Shown one piece after another: positions 50,216-61,484 of a stretch of DNA of 64,000 bases. Source of the stretch: Gracilariopsis chorda (lineage: Eukaryota > Rhodophyta > Florideophyceae > Gracilariales > Gracilariaceae). The translations under genes were made by a program, and so were the position numbers. Every line of letters begins with the position of its first letter. The first letter of the stretch is position 1. Where the stretch lies: contig NBIV01000124.1 of the NCBI GenBank assembly GCA_003194525.1, positions 1-64,000 on the forward strand, in the 5' to 3' direction. Under the pieces are notes generated by a model. The model did no database searches. It saw nothing but the letters and a program-made list of their open reading frames with translations, and was not told the origin of the DNA.

Positions 50216-52290
50216 CAATTCGAACGGTAATCAGGCACGTGGTCTTGAGGTTATGGGGATGACGAACTAGACGCCTGAGCTCTTTCTTTGACAGCACCAC
50301 GGCTTCTTCGCATGCGTCACCACCTTCAGCCTGACTGGTGGTTTTTCTTTCCCCAGACGCTAATATTAGTGTCGCGGCATGTATGAGCACCTCTTGGGAT
50401 ACATCTAGCATGTATTTGGCCGTCGTTTGAGCCATATTCAACAAATGTCTGTAGCTATGCAACGAACGAAAGAAACTAAAAGATTCCAATAGTTCCCGAC
50501 GCTCATACATCCACCAGCTTAGAAAAGCATTCACGGGTATCGTCTTGATGATTTGAGAGACGATCTTCTGCACCCATTGGAGATGGGATGTTGGAGATAT
50601 CATGACGCCTTGCAATTGTGTCGTTCCATCGACACCGAGCTTCGTGTTAGAGTAAAACCTCTGAGCGCCATGTTTGAAAAACTTCAATGGCGAGAACGGA
50701 GTGTTTGTCTTGACATGCTCATCAATCATTTGCCAGAATTGCGAATGCGACACCAGCATGTTCTTGCAATGATTCTTGAAATGTGAGGGTAGTTCCGGCA
50801 CTCGTTCGTGCGTCCAAGAAACGACTGGGCTCACAACAGCCATAATAGCTTCACAACAGCGCTCAAGGACACTTTTGGAGCACTTGAAGACCACCATGTA
50901 CAGTATTCCTGTTTCTGCCGCACAAATGTATAACGCCGGGCCAAAGTTCAGAACAACCAATTCATGAATTATCTGGGTCATGTGCTACATCGGAATGTAC
51001 TTCAAAAACGTTTCGTCGCCAACCTCGCACTGAATCAAACCAGTTGTTGATATCGTTGTAGCTGCCATGAGACTGGAAGCTGCGACTCGAGTTCTGATCT
51101 CAACAGCGGCCAACACAATTGGCTCGTCTCCCACATCCCAATCTACACCAAGATCTGCTTCCTAATCTCGAAAGTTTACCCTTTGGAGAACGGCAACACC
51201 CTCATGGGAGAAAGACAAGTATTGCATGTTCTTCAGTGCGACCATTCTGATCTCAAAAACGTCTTTGACAAACGTCTTAGATGTTAGTGTGCTTAAGACA
51301 GCTTGCTCATTGATTGTGCCTCTCATCATGGGTTCCGTTGAAACCTACGAGCTAAACCTGCCGGTGTAGAATAATTCAAACCAGCTCTGTACATTTCCTT
51401 CCTTGCCAGAATTGCCACCCTCCAACCCCATCATTTCTTTTACATCCACCAGGTTTAACAAGACTTGTCCTGCATTGGTTCCGGTGACGTGAATTGTCCC
51501 AATACGAACCACTCAGTGCATTGCTGACCAACTGGGAGGGGTTGGCAACTCGCCTGGATCACATTCTGTGTTCGCTCCTTAAATTCCCTGTAGCTGCCCC
51601 TCTCTCCTCTGATTTCGTGAAACAGAGCTTTTGTAAAGTTAAAGATGTGTTTAGCAACTGCCACCCAAGTGTTCAAACTTCTTTGAATACTTTTTAGCAC
51701 AGTTTATATGAACCGAAGCACTTTGGGGAACTTCTCTGTGCCATGCTCCCTGACAGCAACAGCTGCAATCCTAGACTGTCCTACACGACGGTTCAATCTG
51801 GCTCCCACTGGTTTTGGTGCAACGAATCAAGCCGCCCCCAAAGATCGTCTGTCGTCAACGAACTTTTTTTGGCGGTCGAAGACTTGCTGCATGTCAGGGG
51901 CGGGAACAGAAGAAGCAGCTGTTGCAAAACTTGAGGAAAGATTTCTACCACTTCCGCTCTCCGCGCCCCCCTTCGGACTGTACGCTTGTCTCGCTGTTAG
52001 CCATCTTTGTCTCTGCACACGAAAGCCCAATGGAATCTCCCACAATTTCTCCTGGCATTACTCCCTCTCTCTCAGTTGCAGCATCTTGCTGGTCATCACG
52101 TGCAGGGTCCGTAAACGACGCAACGACAAACGGATGCACCCTCAAAAAGGTGATCAGACATACGAACACCTAACCCACTCCCAAATCAGAAATCAACTCC
52201 ATAAACGTCTTCTTTTTGTACCCTCTGTCCGCGGAAACGATACAATTGTTCAGAGACTCCTCATTACGGCTATATAGAAAAGATAGAGAA
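50216..52290 (-). pseudogene. Transposase-like protein relic cut by chromovirus copy 2
   Basis: A minus-strand series of frames, read N to C. It has NNCIVSADRGYKKKTFMELI at about 52265 (a DRGY block like that of DDE transposases), VCLITFLRVHPFVVASFTDP, VFDRQKKFVDDRRSLG, then LKSIQRSLNTWVAVAKHIFN (51700). After a frame change comes HVTGTNAGQVLLNLVDVKEM, then three in-frame stops, then the open part 50981 to about 50216. The last 70 codons of that ORF are chromovirus integrase sequence. The relic is therefore truncated and fused to copy 2 near 50216. I cannot name the family. Confidence 0.5.
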
Positions 52291-52807
52291 GCTTTCTCAC
52301 CAATTTCATATGAGCCTAACTGCAACGCCTAAATATTATACCGAAAACAACGCGAAACAAGGCCTCAGGTACGGCGTAAGCAAATTGTCCTTCTCTGTCC
52401 CCCTTTCTACAACTAAATATTTTCACCTGATTTTCCGCTGCCCTGGTGCCAAATAGTTCATAATCGAGAGTTACAAGAAGCCGCAGAAGCGTGAAGAATG
52501 CTTTGCGTGTTTCCCTGAACGCCAGGCTTTCGAAATTCGATCAGTTGTTTTGTTCGGTCGCGTTGTGCGATCTAAATGAGACTGCTTTCATCGCCCTTTC
52601 CAGTGAGAGCGTATTCCTTCATCTTCTCTGACATGAACTGCATCCTTTGCAGTGACAAAGTAATGTGCTCAAACTGTCAAGGCGTGTCAATTGCCCTTTC
52701 AAACCCAAAACGGGTCGTTTGTGACAGCAACAGCACAAAAAAGTAACAGTGCCTTTTGACCAGTGTAAGAGTGCTGTAAGACCACTTTTTGTGCACAATA
52801 ATCTCAC

Positions 52808-54724
52808 TTAGCCATTGCATCTGTCGAAGAAGGCGCCGATGAAGGGGAAGACCATGTCGAGGGTGCGGTGTTCCTTTTCTTCCAGCATTCCTCGTAAGCC
52901 TTCTGTGGTGAAGAAGCCGTTGAGGGCTTGGGAGTTGTCGGTTGTGGAGAAGTCGATGTGGAGGCCGGATGCGGGGGAGCCCTTTTCAATGGCGGCGAGG
53001 ATGGAGTTGGAGTGTTTGAGGATCGAGGTGCGGATGGAATGGAAGGAACGTTTGGTGTTGTTGGGGCCGACTGTGGTGAGGAGTGATTCGGAGCGTAGTC
53101 GTTCGATGGCGGTGGCTTTGATGAGCTTTGAGACGTCGAGGTGGAAGTTGTGAAGGGGTTCGAAGGCGAAGATGTTGTAAGAGGAGAGAAGGGGAGTGAT
53201 GTTGAAAATGGCGTAAGATTCGAAGAGAGAGGGATACTTTGCGAGCGAGAGGGACTGTAGGGCTCTGGTTGCTTGTTCCTTTTTGGTGCGAGCGAATTTT
53301 GGCTTGCGGTCGAGCTGGGCTTCGTCGGACTGGCGAAAGAGAGCGGCGTGTTCTCTGCGTTTGTTTCGCGTCTGAAATTGTGTGCGGAAGTGGATGGGGT
53401 TTGTGTTGAGGGAGAGGTGTTCGTGGGGGACGGTACATCTGGGGCAGGGGTGCTGTGGTCGTGTTCCGTTCGAGATGGCGAGGATGTCCTTTGCCTTTGG
53501 GATGTTTGCGCAGTAGCTGGAGAGGATGGGGTGGCAGTGGTGGAGTACACCGTGGGCGTAACGGAATGAGAAACCGAGGAGGGCGGAAGAGAGGAGTGGG
53601 TTGAGGATTGCAGAGATGGTGCGCTGAATGAGGTCCATTCTTGTTTCGCGTGGGATGCTGAAGGACGAATTTGGGATGAAATCTGCGTGGTCGGGAGAGG
53701 AAGAGGTGGAGAAGGATATTGGGATGTATCCGAGGAGGGTGAGGTTTTCGGAGATACACTTTCGGCGGAATGCGTCTGAAAAGTTGAGAAGGGTGATGTG
53801 AAGGGGATATGAGTTGATGGAGGAGCTCTTGAGTGAGGTGGCGGACTTATCGGAGTATAACGGGACGAGACCGACGAAAAATTCCATACCTGTTGTTTCG
53901 GGGGTGTGCCAGACGATTTCATTGATGTGGCACTGCATGATGGCTTGTTTGAAGGCAGGAACGACTTTGTTTCCAAAGGCTGCGGCCACAGGATTGGCGA
54001 AGGCGGGGGTGGAAGAGGAGGAAGGGGAAGATTGGGAGACGGGTTGGAAGAAGGTGTTGTTGAGGTGTGCGAGAGCAAGTTGTTGCTTCAGGACGTCTGT
54101 GGCACGTTTTTGGAAGAGGGTTGCGGAGAAGGAGTTGTGCTCGTCGGTGAATGTGAGAGGGAGCAAGCCGGTGGAGCTGATGCGTTCTTTGAGGAGGTGT
54201 TCTTGGAGTGCGAGGCACTGCTTTGCGGAGGAGATGGATTTCTGGAAGGCTGACTTGGAGAAGTCCGGGTGGTTGAGGAGGGAGATGAGTTCGTCGGCTT
54301 TGCGTGTGCTGAAGGAGGAAGCGATGGAGGAGATACAGAGGACGAGTTGCTTGAGAAGAGGGTTGTGGAGGAGAGGGGAGGGGGATTGAGACGAGGTATG
54401 GGGAGGTGGGTTTGAGGAGGAGACTGAAAAGAGGGCGTGACTTGCCTTGTGGTGTGCGTCTTCTTGTTTGGAGGGAAAGGGAGGCCTGTTGGATGTGATA
54501 GGGTTCATCTTCGGCGAGGGGGACGTTGTCGGAGGGGCGGTGTGAGGGAGTGGGTGGAGGAATAGTGGAGAGGTTTGGAACGGATTTTCGTCGCTTGGTC
54601 CTTGGAGGGAACTGGACTGGAGCGTTGGCAGAAGAGGAAGGGCCTTTGTCGGGGATGAGTCGATGAGGGTACATGCGTTGGTGGCTCTGATGAGAGAACG
54701 CCGTGTGGCCATAGAAGGTGCCAC
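52808..54724 (-). CDS. CACTA/Plavaka-like transposase ORF, open over 638 codons
   Basis: An unbroken frame, unlike nearly all other transposon genes here. The N-terminal 120 residues are Ser/Pro/Thr-rich. The middle part resembles the Plavaka/En-Spm transposase pattern: a TGMEFFVGLVPLYSDKSATS segment, NSYPLHITLLNFSDAFRRKC, LTLLGYIPISFS, then after a gap CHPILSSYCANIPKAKDILA and the zinc-like HPCPRCTVPHEHLS. A conserved tail has FAFEPLHNFHLDVSKLIKAT. The ORF ends soon after at 52808, so the C-terminus may be lost. I see no CACTA terminal repeats. A parallel frame (54078-52804, 424 codons, Ser/Pro-rich) is a shadow of this one. Confidence 0.6.
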   Translation of the reverse strand: MAPSMATRRSLIRATNACTLIDSSPTKALPLLPTLQSSSLQGPSDENPFQTSPLFLHPLPHTAPPTTSPSPKMNPITSNRPPFPSKQEDAHHKASHALFSVSSSNPPPHTSSQSPSPLLHNPLLKQLVLCISSIASSFSTRKADELISLLNHPDFSKSAFQKSISSAKQCLALQEHLLKERISSTGLLPLTFTDEHNSFSATLFQKRATDVLKQQLALAHLNNTFFQPVSQSSPSSSSTPAFANPVAAAFGNKVVPAFKQAIMQCHINEIVWHTPETTGMEFFVGLVPLYSDKSATSLKSSSINSYPLHITLLNFSDAFRRKCISENLTLLGYIPISFSTSSSPDHADFIPNSSFSIPRETRMDLIQRTISAILNPLLSSALLGFSFRYAHGVLHHCHPILSSYCANIPKAKDILAISNGTRPQHPCPRCTVPHEHLSLNTNPIHFRTQFQTRNKRREHAALFRQSDEAQLDRKPKFARTKKEQATRALQSLSLAKYPSLFESYAIFNITPLLSSYNIFAFEPLHNFHLDVSKLIKATAIERLRSESLLTTVGPNNTKRSFHSIRTSILKHSNSILAAIEKGSPASGLHIDFSTTDNSQALNGFFTTEGLRGMLEEKEHRTLDMVFPFIGAFFDRCNG

Positions 54725-55989
54725 GGGGATGGCAACAGGGTATCATAGCGGGGGAAGGAGAACGGAGAACGGGATGCTTGGAAACAGAGAATGGAGGGTG
54801 GTGGCGGAGTGGGATATCGGGGAGCGTGATATTTTGGCGCACGTAGATGAGGTGGTGCACGTGATACAGAGCGTCTTTTTGTAGGGCGTGGGGTAGAGCA
54901 TGCGATGCACGGAGCAGGTCGGGCAACGGGTGATAGAAAGCCAAAGCTATTTGGTTATGTAAACGCTATGTATCTAATATATTTTGCTATTTGAAGGGGC
55001 ACTCGCTCAGGACCAGTAAGATTTGGATTCCATGTGCACCTGAGAGGGTAGGTGTTAGTGGAGTCTGGCGCTAGTTTTACCTCCAAGGAAACTAGGTAAT
55101 GTCTAGTATACTGCTAGTATTTTGTCCCAAACAAACTAGCTCTGTGCTATGTATGGAATTATTTTGAGAAATTTGATTCATTCAAAATTGGGCTTGAAGA
55201 GTCGTTATTCGTTCATCTTAATTCGTTCTCTTTTCAATGCCAAACTTCAATACCGAAAACACTGACGAAGCCAATGTTTGCAGGCACTGGCTTGCATTTA
55301 ATGCAGACGAATGGAAGGAGAAAAAACAAGGATGGCAAGATTACAAAAGCTTTATATCAAGGACGATGCAATTTCTGCAAAGGTAATACAAAGTCCTAGT
55401 TTTCATATTCTGGGTGCTATATCAGAAAGGAAAAAGATGTTTTTTTATGTCACACTGTTACTAATAGAGATTGTTTTATGAAACGCATTGAAGAATGTCG
55501 CGGTATAATGAAGTTCAGAAGCTGATGAAGATGTCCTTAACCTTGTAAACCTTCGTTTTTTATATTAAAAATCTATTTCTGAATGCAAAAGTTTACAATA
55601 AGTTCATTTTACCTTTAGCCCCCTACTAGTTCAATCCGCGTTATTTAGACTTGCTAGATTATTTAAACTCTTTGACGAAACTGCCTCTTTCACAGATGTC
55701 ACCGTATTCTTTCTGCTGTTCAAGTGGGTGTTATAAAAGTTCTGAGAGTCTAAAGATATTTAGAATTAGTCGAGCTCCCGAAGGAGTTATGGAGTTTTAT
55801 GAAACCCAGCGAGGTTCGAACTCATGTTTTATTGCTCGCATGTGACCTGATGACCGCTGAGCTGCTGTTATGGCTCAGTGGTAGTCTTCTACAAGTACCT
55901 ATAATTGAAAGACCACCCGGTTGGCCATGTTTCAAGTTCAAATTTTGAAATGTGGAGCCATGCGGATCAGATCTCAATATTTTTTAATT
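54725..55989. other. Intergenic, AT-rich, with tRNA-like relics
   Basis: No gene. AT-rich from about 54950. At 55870-55975 (plus) a TGGCTCAGTGGTAG block (A-box-like) is followed by a T-arm-like TCAAG-TTCAAAT-TTTGA. On the minus strand at 55870-55795 a CAGCTCAGCGGTCA block precedes GAGTTCGAACCTC. Neither has a pairing acceptor stem, so I call them relics, possibly of a SINE. Confidence 0.3.
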
Positions 55990-56600
55990 TAGCCTGCGCT
56001 GACCTCATATGAGGTCAGCGCGCCGGTCCGATAGACACTAGGTATAGAGACAAAAAGTGGTACAACGAATTTGGTGAGTAGCACCAGCGGGGTAGTCCGT
56101 TCGCATAAACTTCGGTCTGACTGCGGCGAGGACTCAAACATGAAGGGTGGAAGTTGGGTCACCGGATGGGGGTGGCAGCACCAAACCATTAGGGGCACCA
56201 GATAGCCCAGTGGGCTAACCGTAACCAAACGGTAGTGCTCTTTTCACGGCGCACATTGGCTAGTAGCGCCTGACTAGCCTTAGCTAAGCCAGATGTTTGA
56301 CTGTAAAAACCAAATGGTATCACACTTAGCGAAGAGATGCTTACCTTTACCAGTCTTGGAGAGAGAGCACTGCACCCGCTTTATGGGTAGGCGAGGTTGA
56401 ACCACAGGTGTACTCTACTACGTGGCATACGTTAGGGTTGGCTCTAGTGGCATGGCACCACGCCAAAGTAGTGAGGTATCACTACCTACCTAAAGTAATT
56501 AAAACAAAATACTACTCCAATTAGTTAGAAACTCAAACCCACGTGGTATACTAAGAAATTGGTTCAGCGTTCATTACACTGCCCAGGTGGACAGATAATA
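55990..56600 (+). repeat. Solo LTR or LTR remnant related to chromovirus copy 2
   Basis: The part 56240-56600 aligns with the reverse complement of 44950-45300, and 56100-56240 weakly with the copy 2 LTR interior. No gag or pol follows. It begins near a perfect palindrome (GCTGACCTCATATGAGGTCAGC) at 55998-56019. Confidence 0.5.
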
Positions 56601-56814
56601 CTGTAGTACAGGATTACCGGGTGACTTTTCTGTCACTCTGAATTTTCTTATGACTCTTGCCAGAGTGGGGTGTTTCGACTTATATTTTGATTTTCTCATC
56701 AATATTCTCGTGAAGGTTATCGGTCCGGTTCTTTTACTGATCCCGGGGTGTCTGCGTCTTCTTGAGAATCGAGGCTACACCTACGGTTTCCTTTATTCCT
56801 GCGGTTAGAGCTCA

Positions 56815-57384
56815 TCATACCCTTGATTTCCTTTTTGTTTTGCGCTTGTTGGTTTTAATCTCAAGATCTTGATCCTGTAGTTGGGATTCTCTGAAAGCAT
56901 TCACGACATATTAGAGTCCAATCAAGACCACTTGCTTATCTTTTGTGTGGTGTTTTTTGAATTGTTCGATAATAGATAGTCCTACCTCGTAGCACTTCTT
57001 AAGTTTCGTTGGGCCTACTTCTCCCATAGCAGCATCTTGTTTAATTCAGAGTATATCCAATATGTCTTTCATCCGACCCAGGTTCATGTTAAATATTGGT
57101 TCTTGTGGTTTGTGTGTGTCTATACAGCTCATCACTAAATCATTTATAATGCTAGCGAACCTTTGCGATGTCATACCTGCATTCTTTATTCAGAATAGTT
57201 CCATGTTCGGAACTTTGTTTTGCGTTCTATTTGGCTTTTGAAAGATCAGAAAATGCCATTGCGGATCCGGTGAAGTGATCAAGATATTGAGAAATCTATT
57301 CAGATGAGCGTTTTTGCTTGCATTGGATTGTTTGTAAAGCTTAACACTTCGTCGAAGTCTGTCAGTCGTGGAATTTGTGGCCAT
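56815..57384 (-). pseudogene. Unrecognised decayed protein, about 190 codons
   Basis: From the ATG at 57384 (MATNSTTDRLRRSVKLYKQS) one frame runs about 190 codons with only three stops. It keeps protein-like stretches (AGMTSQRFASIINDLVMSCI, NMNLGRMKDILDI, MGEVGPTKLKKCYEVGLSII). Helical, basic, no Cys/His motif. It could be a retroelement Gag core or a host gene relic. Its antisense overlap with no other frame makes real coding history likely. Confidence 0.4.
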
Positions 57385-57399
57385 AGAATTGATGATTTT

Positions 57400-59780
57400 T
57401 CAAACAGGCAGACGTTCTCACGGCTTTGAAAGCATCTTGAAGCTCTCCTTATGTGGTGCAATACCGTGAGAGGGAAGGCACACGAGGGTGTTAGAGATCA
57501 TTCTCTCTGAAGAGGGTATTGCAGCGACAGATACCGCTGTGGTGAGTACACGAGCCGGGTTTAACTCCGGGACTCATTCCAAGACTGACATGCAGGTGTG
57601 GGAACGCCCTAGAAACGATAGAGACGTGCATAGCGGCGTCAGTACGGGGAGCGAGATCACTCAGGAGAGGTGTGAAAGACGTGTCACTGGTAAGGAAAAT
57701 AAGTACCACTTGTATAACAGAGAAATAACAATAGAACAAAACACATATTAAGAGATACACAAGTCTATAAATGTGGTTGAAAGCGCCATGGGGGGATGTA
57801 TTTTCCTACAGAAAGCGACGAATATGGGAAGAAGGATATCGTGTGCCAAGGGTTCCTTAAGTCAACGCCGAACACTCGCTTGTGCGAGGTTTATTGACGG
57901 GGATGACCCAGGCTCACCTACCTAAGTAGGGTGCTGGTCATCAGCCGTGCACTGTATCGTTTAGATAGATAAATAGATAAATAACTAAATAAATGAATAG
58001 CTGCACAGTATCCCTGAGAAGGGTCGCCTGCACGCACACACGTGTGTTATTCGCACTTCTATCACTAGTTTCCAATTACAACAGTACGAACTGTGCCAAA
58101 ACCACATTGGAGAACTGCTTGTCATACACCTAGGCCAGTCCGCGACCCCTCGAGAGGGATATATGGGCAGATAAGTCCACAAGTACTGTGAAGAGCGTTG
58201 CTCTAAACCTTTCCTGACCGCCTTTTTGATGGTTAATTTCTTTCCGAACTTTAGGTACCAATATATGGTCATTGCTAAAGTGACTGCTTATGCGTTGGGC
58301 ATATTGTAGCCGAGACTTGCTTGTGCGTCTAGATTTTCAGCCTATTATCTGATTGATTTCCGATATAACATCGTATGGGTGCTATGCCAGAAAGTTGGTG
58401 GAATTGAATTGCTGCTTACGCTGAGTTTGTTCTCTTGGAACATTAAATAGGGATTGAAATTTGGACACGTGGTGTAGAGTTATGGTACGTAACCGAATTT
58501 GAGAATGTTTAGATATAAACAAGCCACGGTCACCGGATATGATGCTGGGAACAGAGGTGGAGTGGTTGAATTGGTTGGAAGTCCATGGTGATGATCCGAG
58601 TTAGAAGTTCGGAACATCCATAGGGGTTTATATAGAGTTTCTGGTGTAGTTCTATCAGTGCCACTAGTCGATGAGAATTCGTCCGAGTTAAACGGTATGA
58701 TGCTTGGTGTTCGTGCTGGCCTCCATAGCGACTGGTTTACCGGGTTCAGTGCCGGATCTAGTCGTTTTATGACTTGGTAAATTCCATCAATACTGATGAC
58801 TTGTCATCAGACGAGGTCTCGATGATCTGGCATGAAACCAGGGTGCCAGTGGTGACTTGGCACGATTCCTTCTGGAATCTTTCATGGCCGTTCGATCCCT
58901 GCTGTACCGTGTGAAGTGTCTGTCAACGTTGTGAGTAGTAGGCAACGTGTACTTTAGAGCCAATATGTCCACGTGGTCAACCAAGACTTCTTTGACATGA
59001 ACATGTTGTCATGTCATACTGACAGGGTGTCACGAAGATGTCAACTCGGCTTTGAGACCAGTTTGGTATTGCAAATGGGTAACTGATTTATTCAGCAGAT
59101 CGAGTAAAAAAAGTAGCTGGTTTGTGCAAGTTAGAACTGATGCTGTAGCCAACTATACTCAAAGAAAGGTAAATAAGAACTAATTCTAACATATGACAAA
59201 AGGGTACTAAAAGCGCCCAATTAGCTCCAGTGGATTTAAGGAAGTTATATAAGCCTACTAGCGCAGTAATTCGTTACTCAAGGTTGAATGGCAAGTACTG
59301 TGGCAGGACGTATGTTTATGTGGCCGTGTTGACAACATGTGGGTCCTTGCCCACAGTACAAGATTTCCATTTGGAGTGCGTGTAGTACGTCACCGACGAC
59401 AGCAGGCGATTCATAAATTTCCTTTTCGCAAATATCTTGCACCTGAATTCATCAATTCAGTAACGTGAAGTATGCTCAAATGGCAAAAGCAGGTGGTGAC
59501 GCGCCATTGTCGGAACTACTGTTCTTATGAGAAGATTAACGAATCAAGGGTAACACAAACAAGGGTTTAGTAACAAAAGTAGATTATGACGGTGTCTCTT
59601 CCTTCTACTCTGTTTTTCTTTCACAGGTTCCTAGGCAGCGTTCCGGCTTAAAAACTGGAAGATTCGAAGAGCGCAACAGTTCAAACATTATACGTAGTAG
59701 TTGCACACACAAATTCAATATCGGAAGTACACTAACAAGCGTATTGAGGGTACAGAGAGTATAAGCGGGGCAATGAAGAT
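57400..59780. other. Intergenic, nothing assigned
   Basis: One plus frame of 87 codons (57488-57751) without family. A TAGATAAA/AAATAAA-type microsatellite lies at 57962-58002. The rest shows only short frames. Confidence 0.4.
57962..58002. repeat. TAGA/TAAA tetranucleotide microsatellite
   Basis: Imperfect run of TAGATAGATAAATAGATAAA-type units, about 40 bp. Confidence 0.85.
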
Positions 59781-59789
59781 ATAAATCTT

Positions 59790-60392
59790 TCACACTGTTT
59801 CCATTTTTTGGGAACCAAACCAAACTAGTCGAAGAACATGTAGGCAACAAGGTGAGCCAACATAGAAATATCTGGTTGATAAATTGGAGGAGCGTGAATC
59901 GGAAGAGGTGGGGTCAAGAGGAAGTTTGCCAGAGAACAGAAGCAGTTCCAGTGCTTGGTTGAGAGGACTGTTAAGCTTTGTAAGCGGGTTGGCAAGGTTA
60001 CAATTTACTGGAACCCACACCTTACGATTAACGTTTTGGGTTTCTAACTCATAGCGAATAACACTCACATCTGCACGAATCGAGTGGTCTGAAGCATTGC
60101 GGCAGGTAGAAATTATGTCAAAAAAATCCTTAGAATCCATTACTACAGCCAAAGACACATCCAAATTAAACATATTCGAAAGAGCTTTGAACAAAATCTT
60201 CACTTCATCAATAGCAGTGCCTGCAGCTAGTACTTCTGCGGATCCGATAGACTTAACGGGACGGCGAGACTTGCGGGAAGCCCACGAAAGCGTATGAAGC
60301 ACAGAGTTCGAACACATTTCTCCAAATAGTAGTCCAGAAACGTAGCCAGGTTGACTATACTCGCACGGGCGACTGGCATCAGCAAAAACCAA
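59790..60392 (-). pseudogene. Copia RNase H domain
   Basis: Open over 200 codons: MVFADASRPCEYSQPGYVSG, then SWASRKSRRPVKSIGSAEVL (the K-x-S-x-x-S-T/A-x-x-A-E-x-x-A region), LAVVMDSKDFFDIISTCRNA (catalytic D), RADVSVIRYELE and NLANPLTKLNSPL. These are the usual copia RNase H and C-terminal motifs. A frameshift or stop cuts it from the RT part upstream. Confidence 0.82.
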
Positions 60393-60699
60393 TACAGAGA
60401 TATTGTAACTTCTACTTTCTAGCCTGGAGTAGGGAATGCCTGTACCCTAGTTCTTCAAGTTTCGTAGTGTGTTGATCTGACAGATTAGATCTCTGACGTG
60501 CGCGAAAGGGCCGTTCTGCTGCAGAAGGCTAGACGCCATAGAACAAAAAGGGGATATAGCTATACCGAGCCATCCGCTGGAGCTGTTAAGTGAACGAAAT
60601 GCAGCAATATCTACTTTGTTTAGATGCTCATCGTATTGCTTGCGTCGCGTACGACCGCGGGGGAACGCTTCCAATGAATGCAGTTTTTCATCTCTGTGG

Positions 60700-61470
60700 A
60701 TAAAGAATTCGTAATCATTGGTCTGAATGATAACAAGACCGTAAAAATGAAAAGAACCTGGTCCGAATACAATACTTCCAAGCTCCTAGGAGCGATGTGT
60801 CCTTGATATTGTTTGATCTATGAGATTCGGAGGTCCAGCAAGTAACACGTCATCCACAACTTTGACAGCGACCATTGCCACAATAGACTTTTTCATCCAG
60901 TAAAATAATTTGGGTACATAAGCAAGCTGGGTAAAACCAAGAGAACGTAACAGACTGTCGCTCAGCATTTGCTACTTTGCAGATGCGTTAACCAGTGCAT
61001 AAGCCGCAGCCAAAAGCAGCCAGTAGAAACGATAGCGAGTAGCACATTCGCGCAGCCGGACGACGAAGACGTCTCTGGTTGCATCCCCGGTCTGCTAGAA
61101 CGGGCTCTTGAAGTCAATTTTCGCCAAGATTCATTTGTTAACTACGGCAAGCGAGAGCAAAATGCGAATTCCAGTCGGAGGGCAGGTAGCAGAGTCGGTC
61201 TTCCGCGATAATGTTTCCTTGTCTTCGCTTCCATGCGGGGCTATACTAGCTTTGAGAAAGAGGGAAGAATCGTCACATTTCTTGATACGATACAACACGT
61301 GGCTGGTAATGACATTTGCCCCTTTGGATATATTTGAGATGGGAGTTGCCAAGACTGTTTTCTTGAAAGATTGTTCTTCTTTTCGATACGCTTTCTCGGT
61401 TACAAACAAAGGCAGGCCCTTTGCTTGGTGTAGCATAAATGTTTTGCATCCAAACGCTTCGTAGAACTCA
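60700..61470 (-). pseudogene. Copia reverse transcriptase
   Basis: Pieces in order: GANVITSHVLYRIKKCDDSS, LFLKASIAPHGSEDKETL, DSATCPPTGIRILLSLAVVN (61440-61131), then a frame change, LAKIDF, then LGFTQLAYVPKLFYWMKK and VKVVDDVLLAGPPNLID (60968-60786). The catalytic box is VVDD where YVDD is usual. Several stops lie between 61131 and 60968. Confidence 0.8.
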
Positions 61471-61484
61471 TGTACATACTTTTG

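Noticed and set aside
52804-54078. Ser/Pro-rich 424-codon minus-strand frame as a separate gene
   Set aside because: It is a shifted shadow of the 638-codon transposase-like frame; low-complexity composition and no domain.
53273-54389. Plus-strand frames of 98-191 codons as genes
   Set aside because: Antisense shadows of the same transposase-like ORF; stop-poor because of the codon bias on the other strand.
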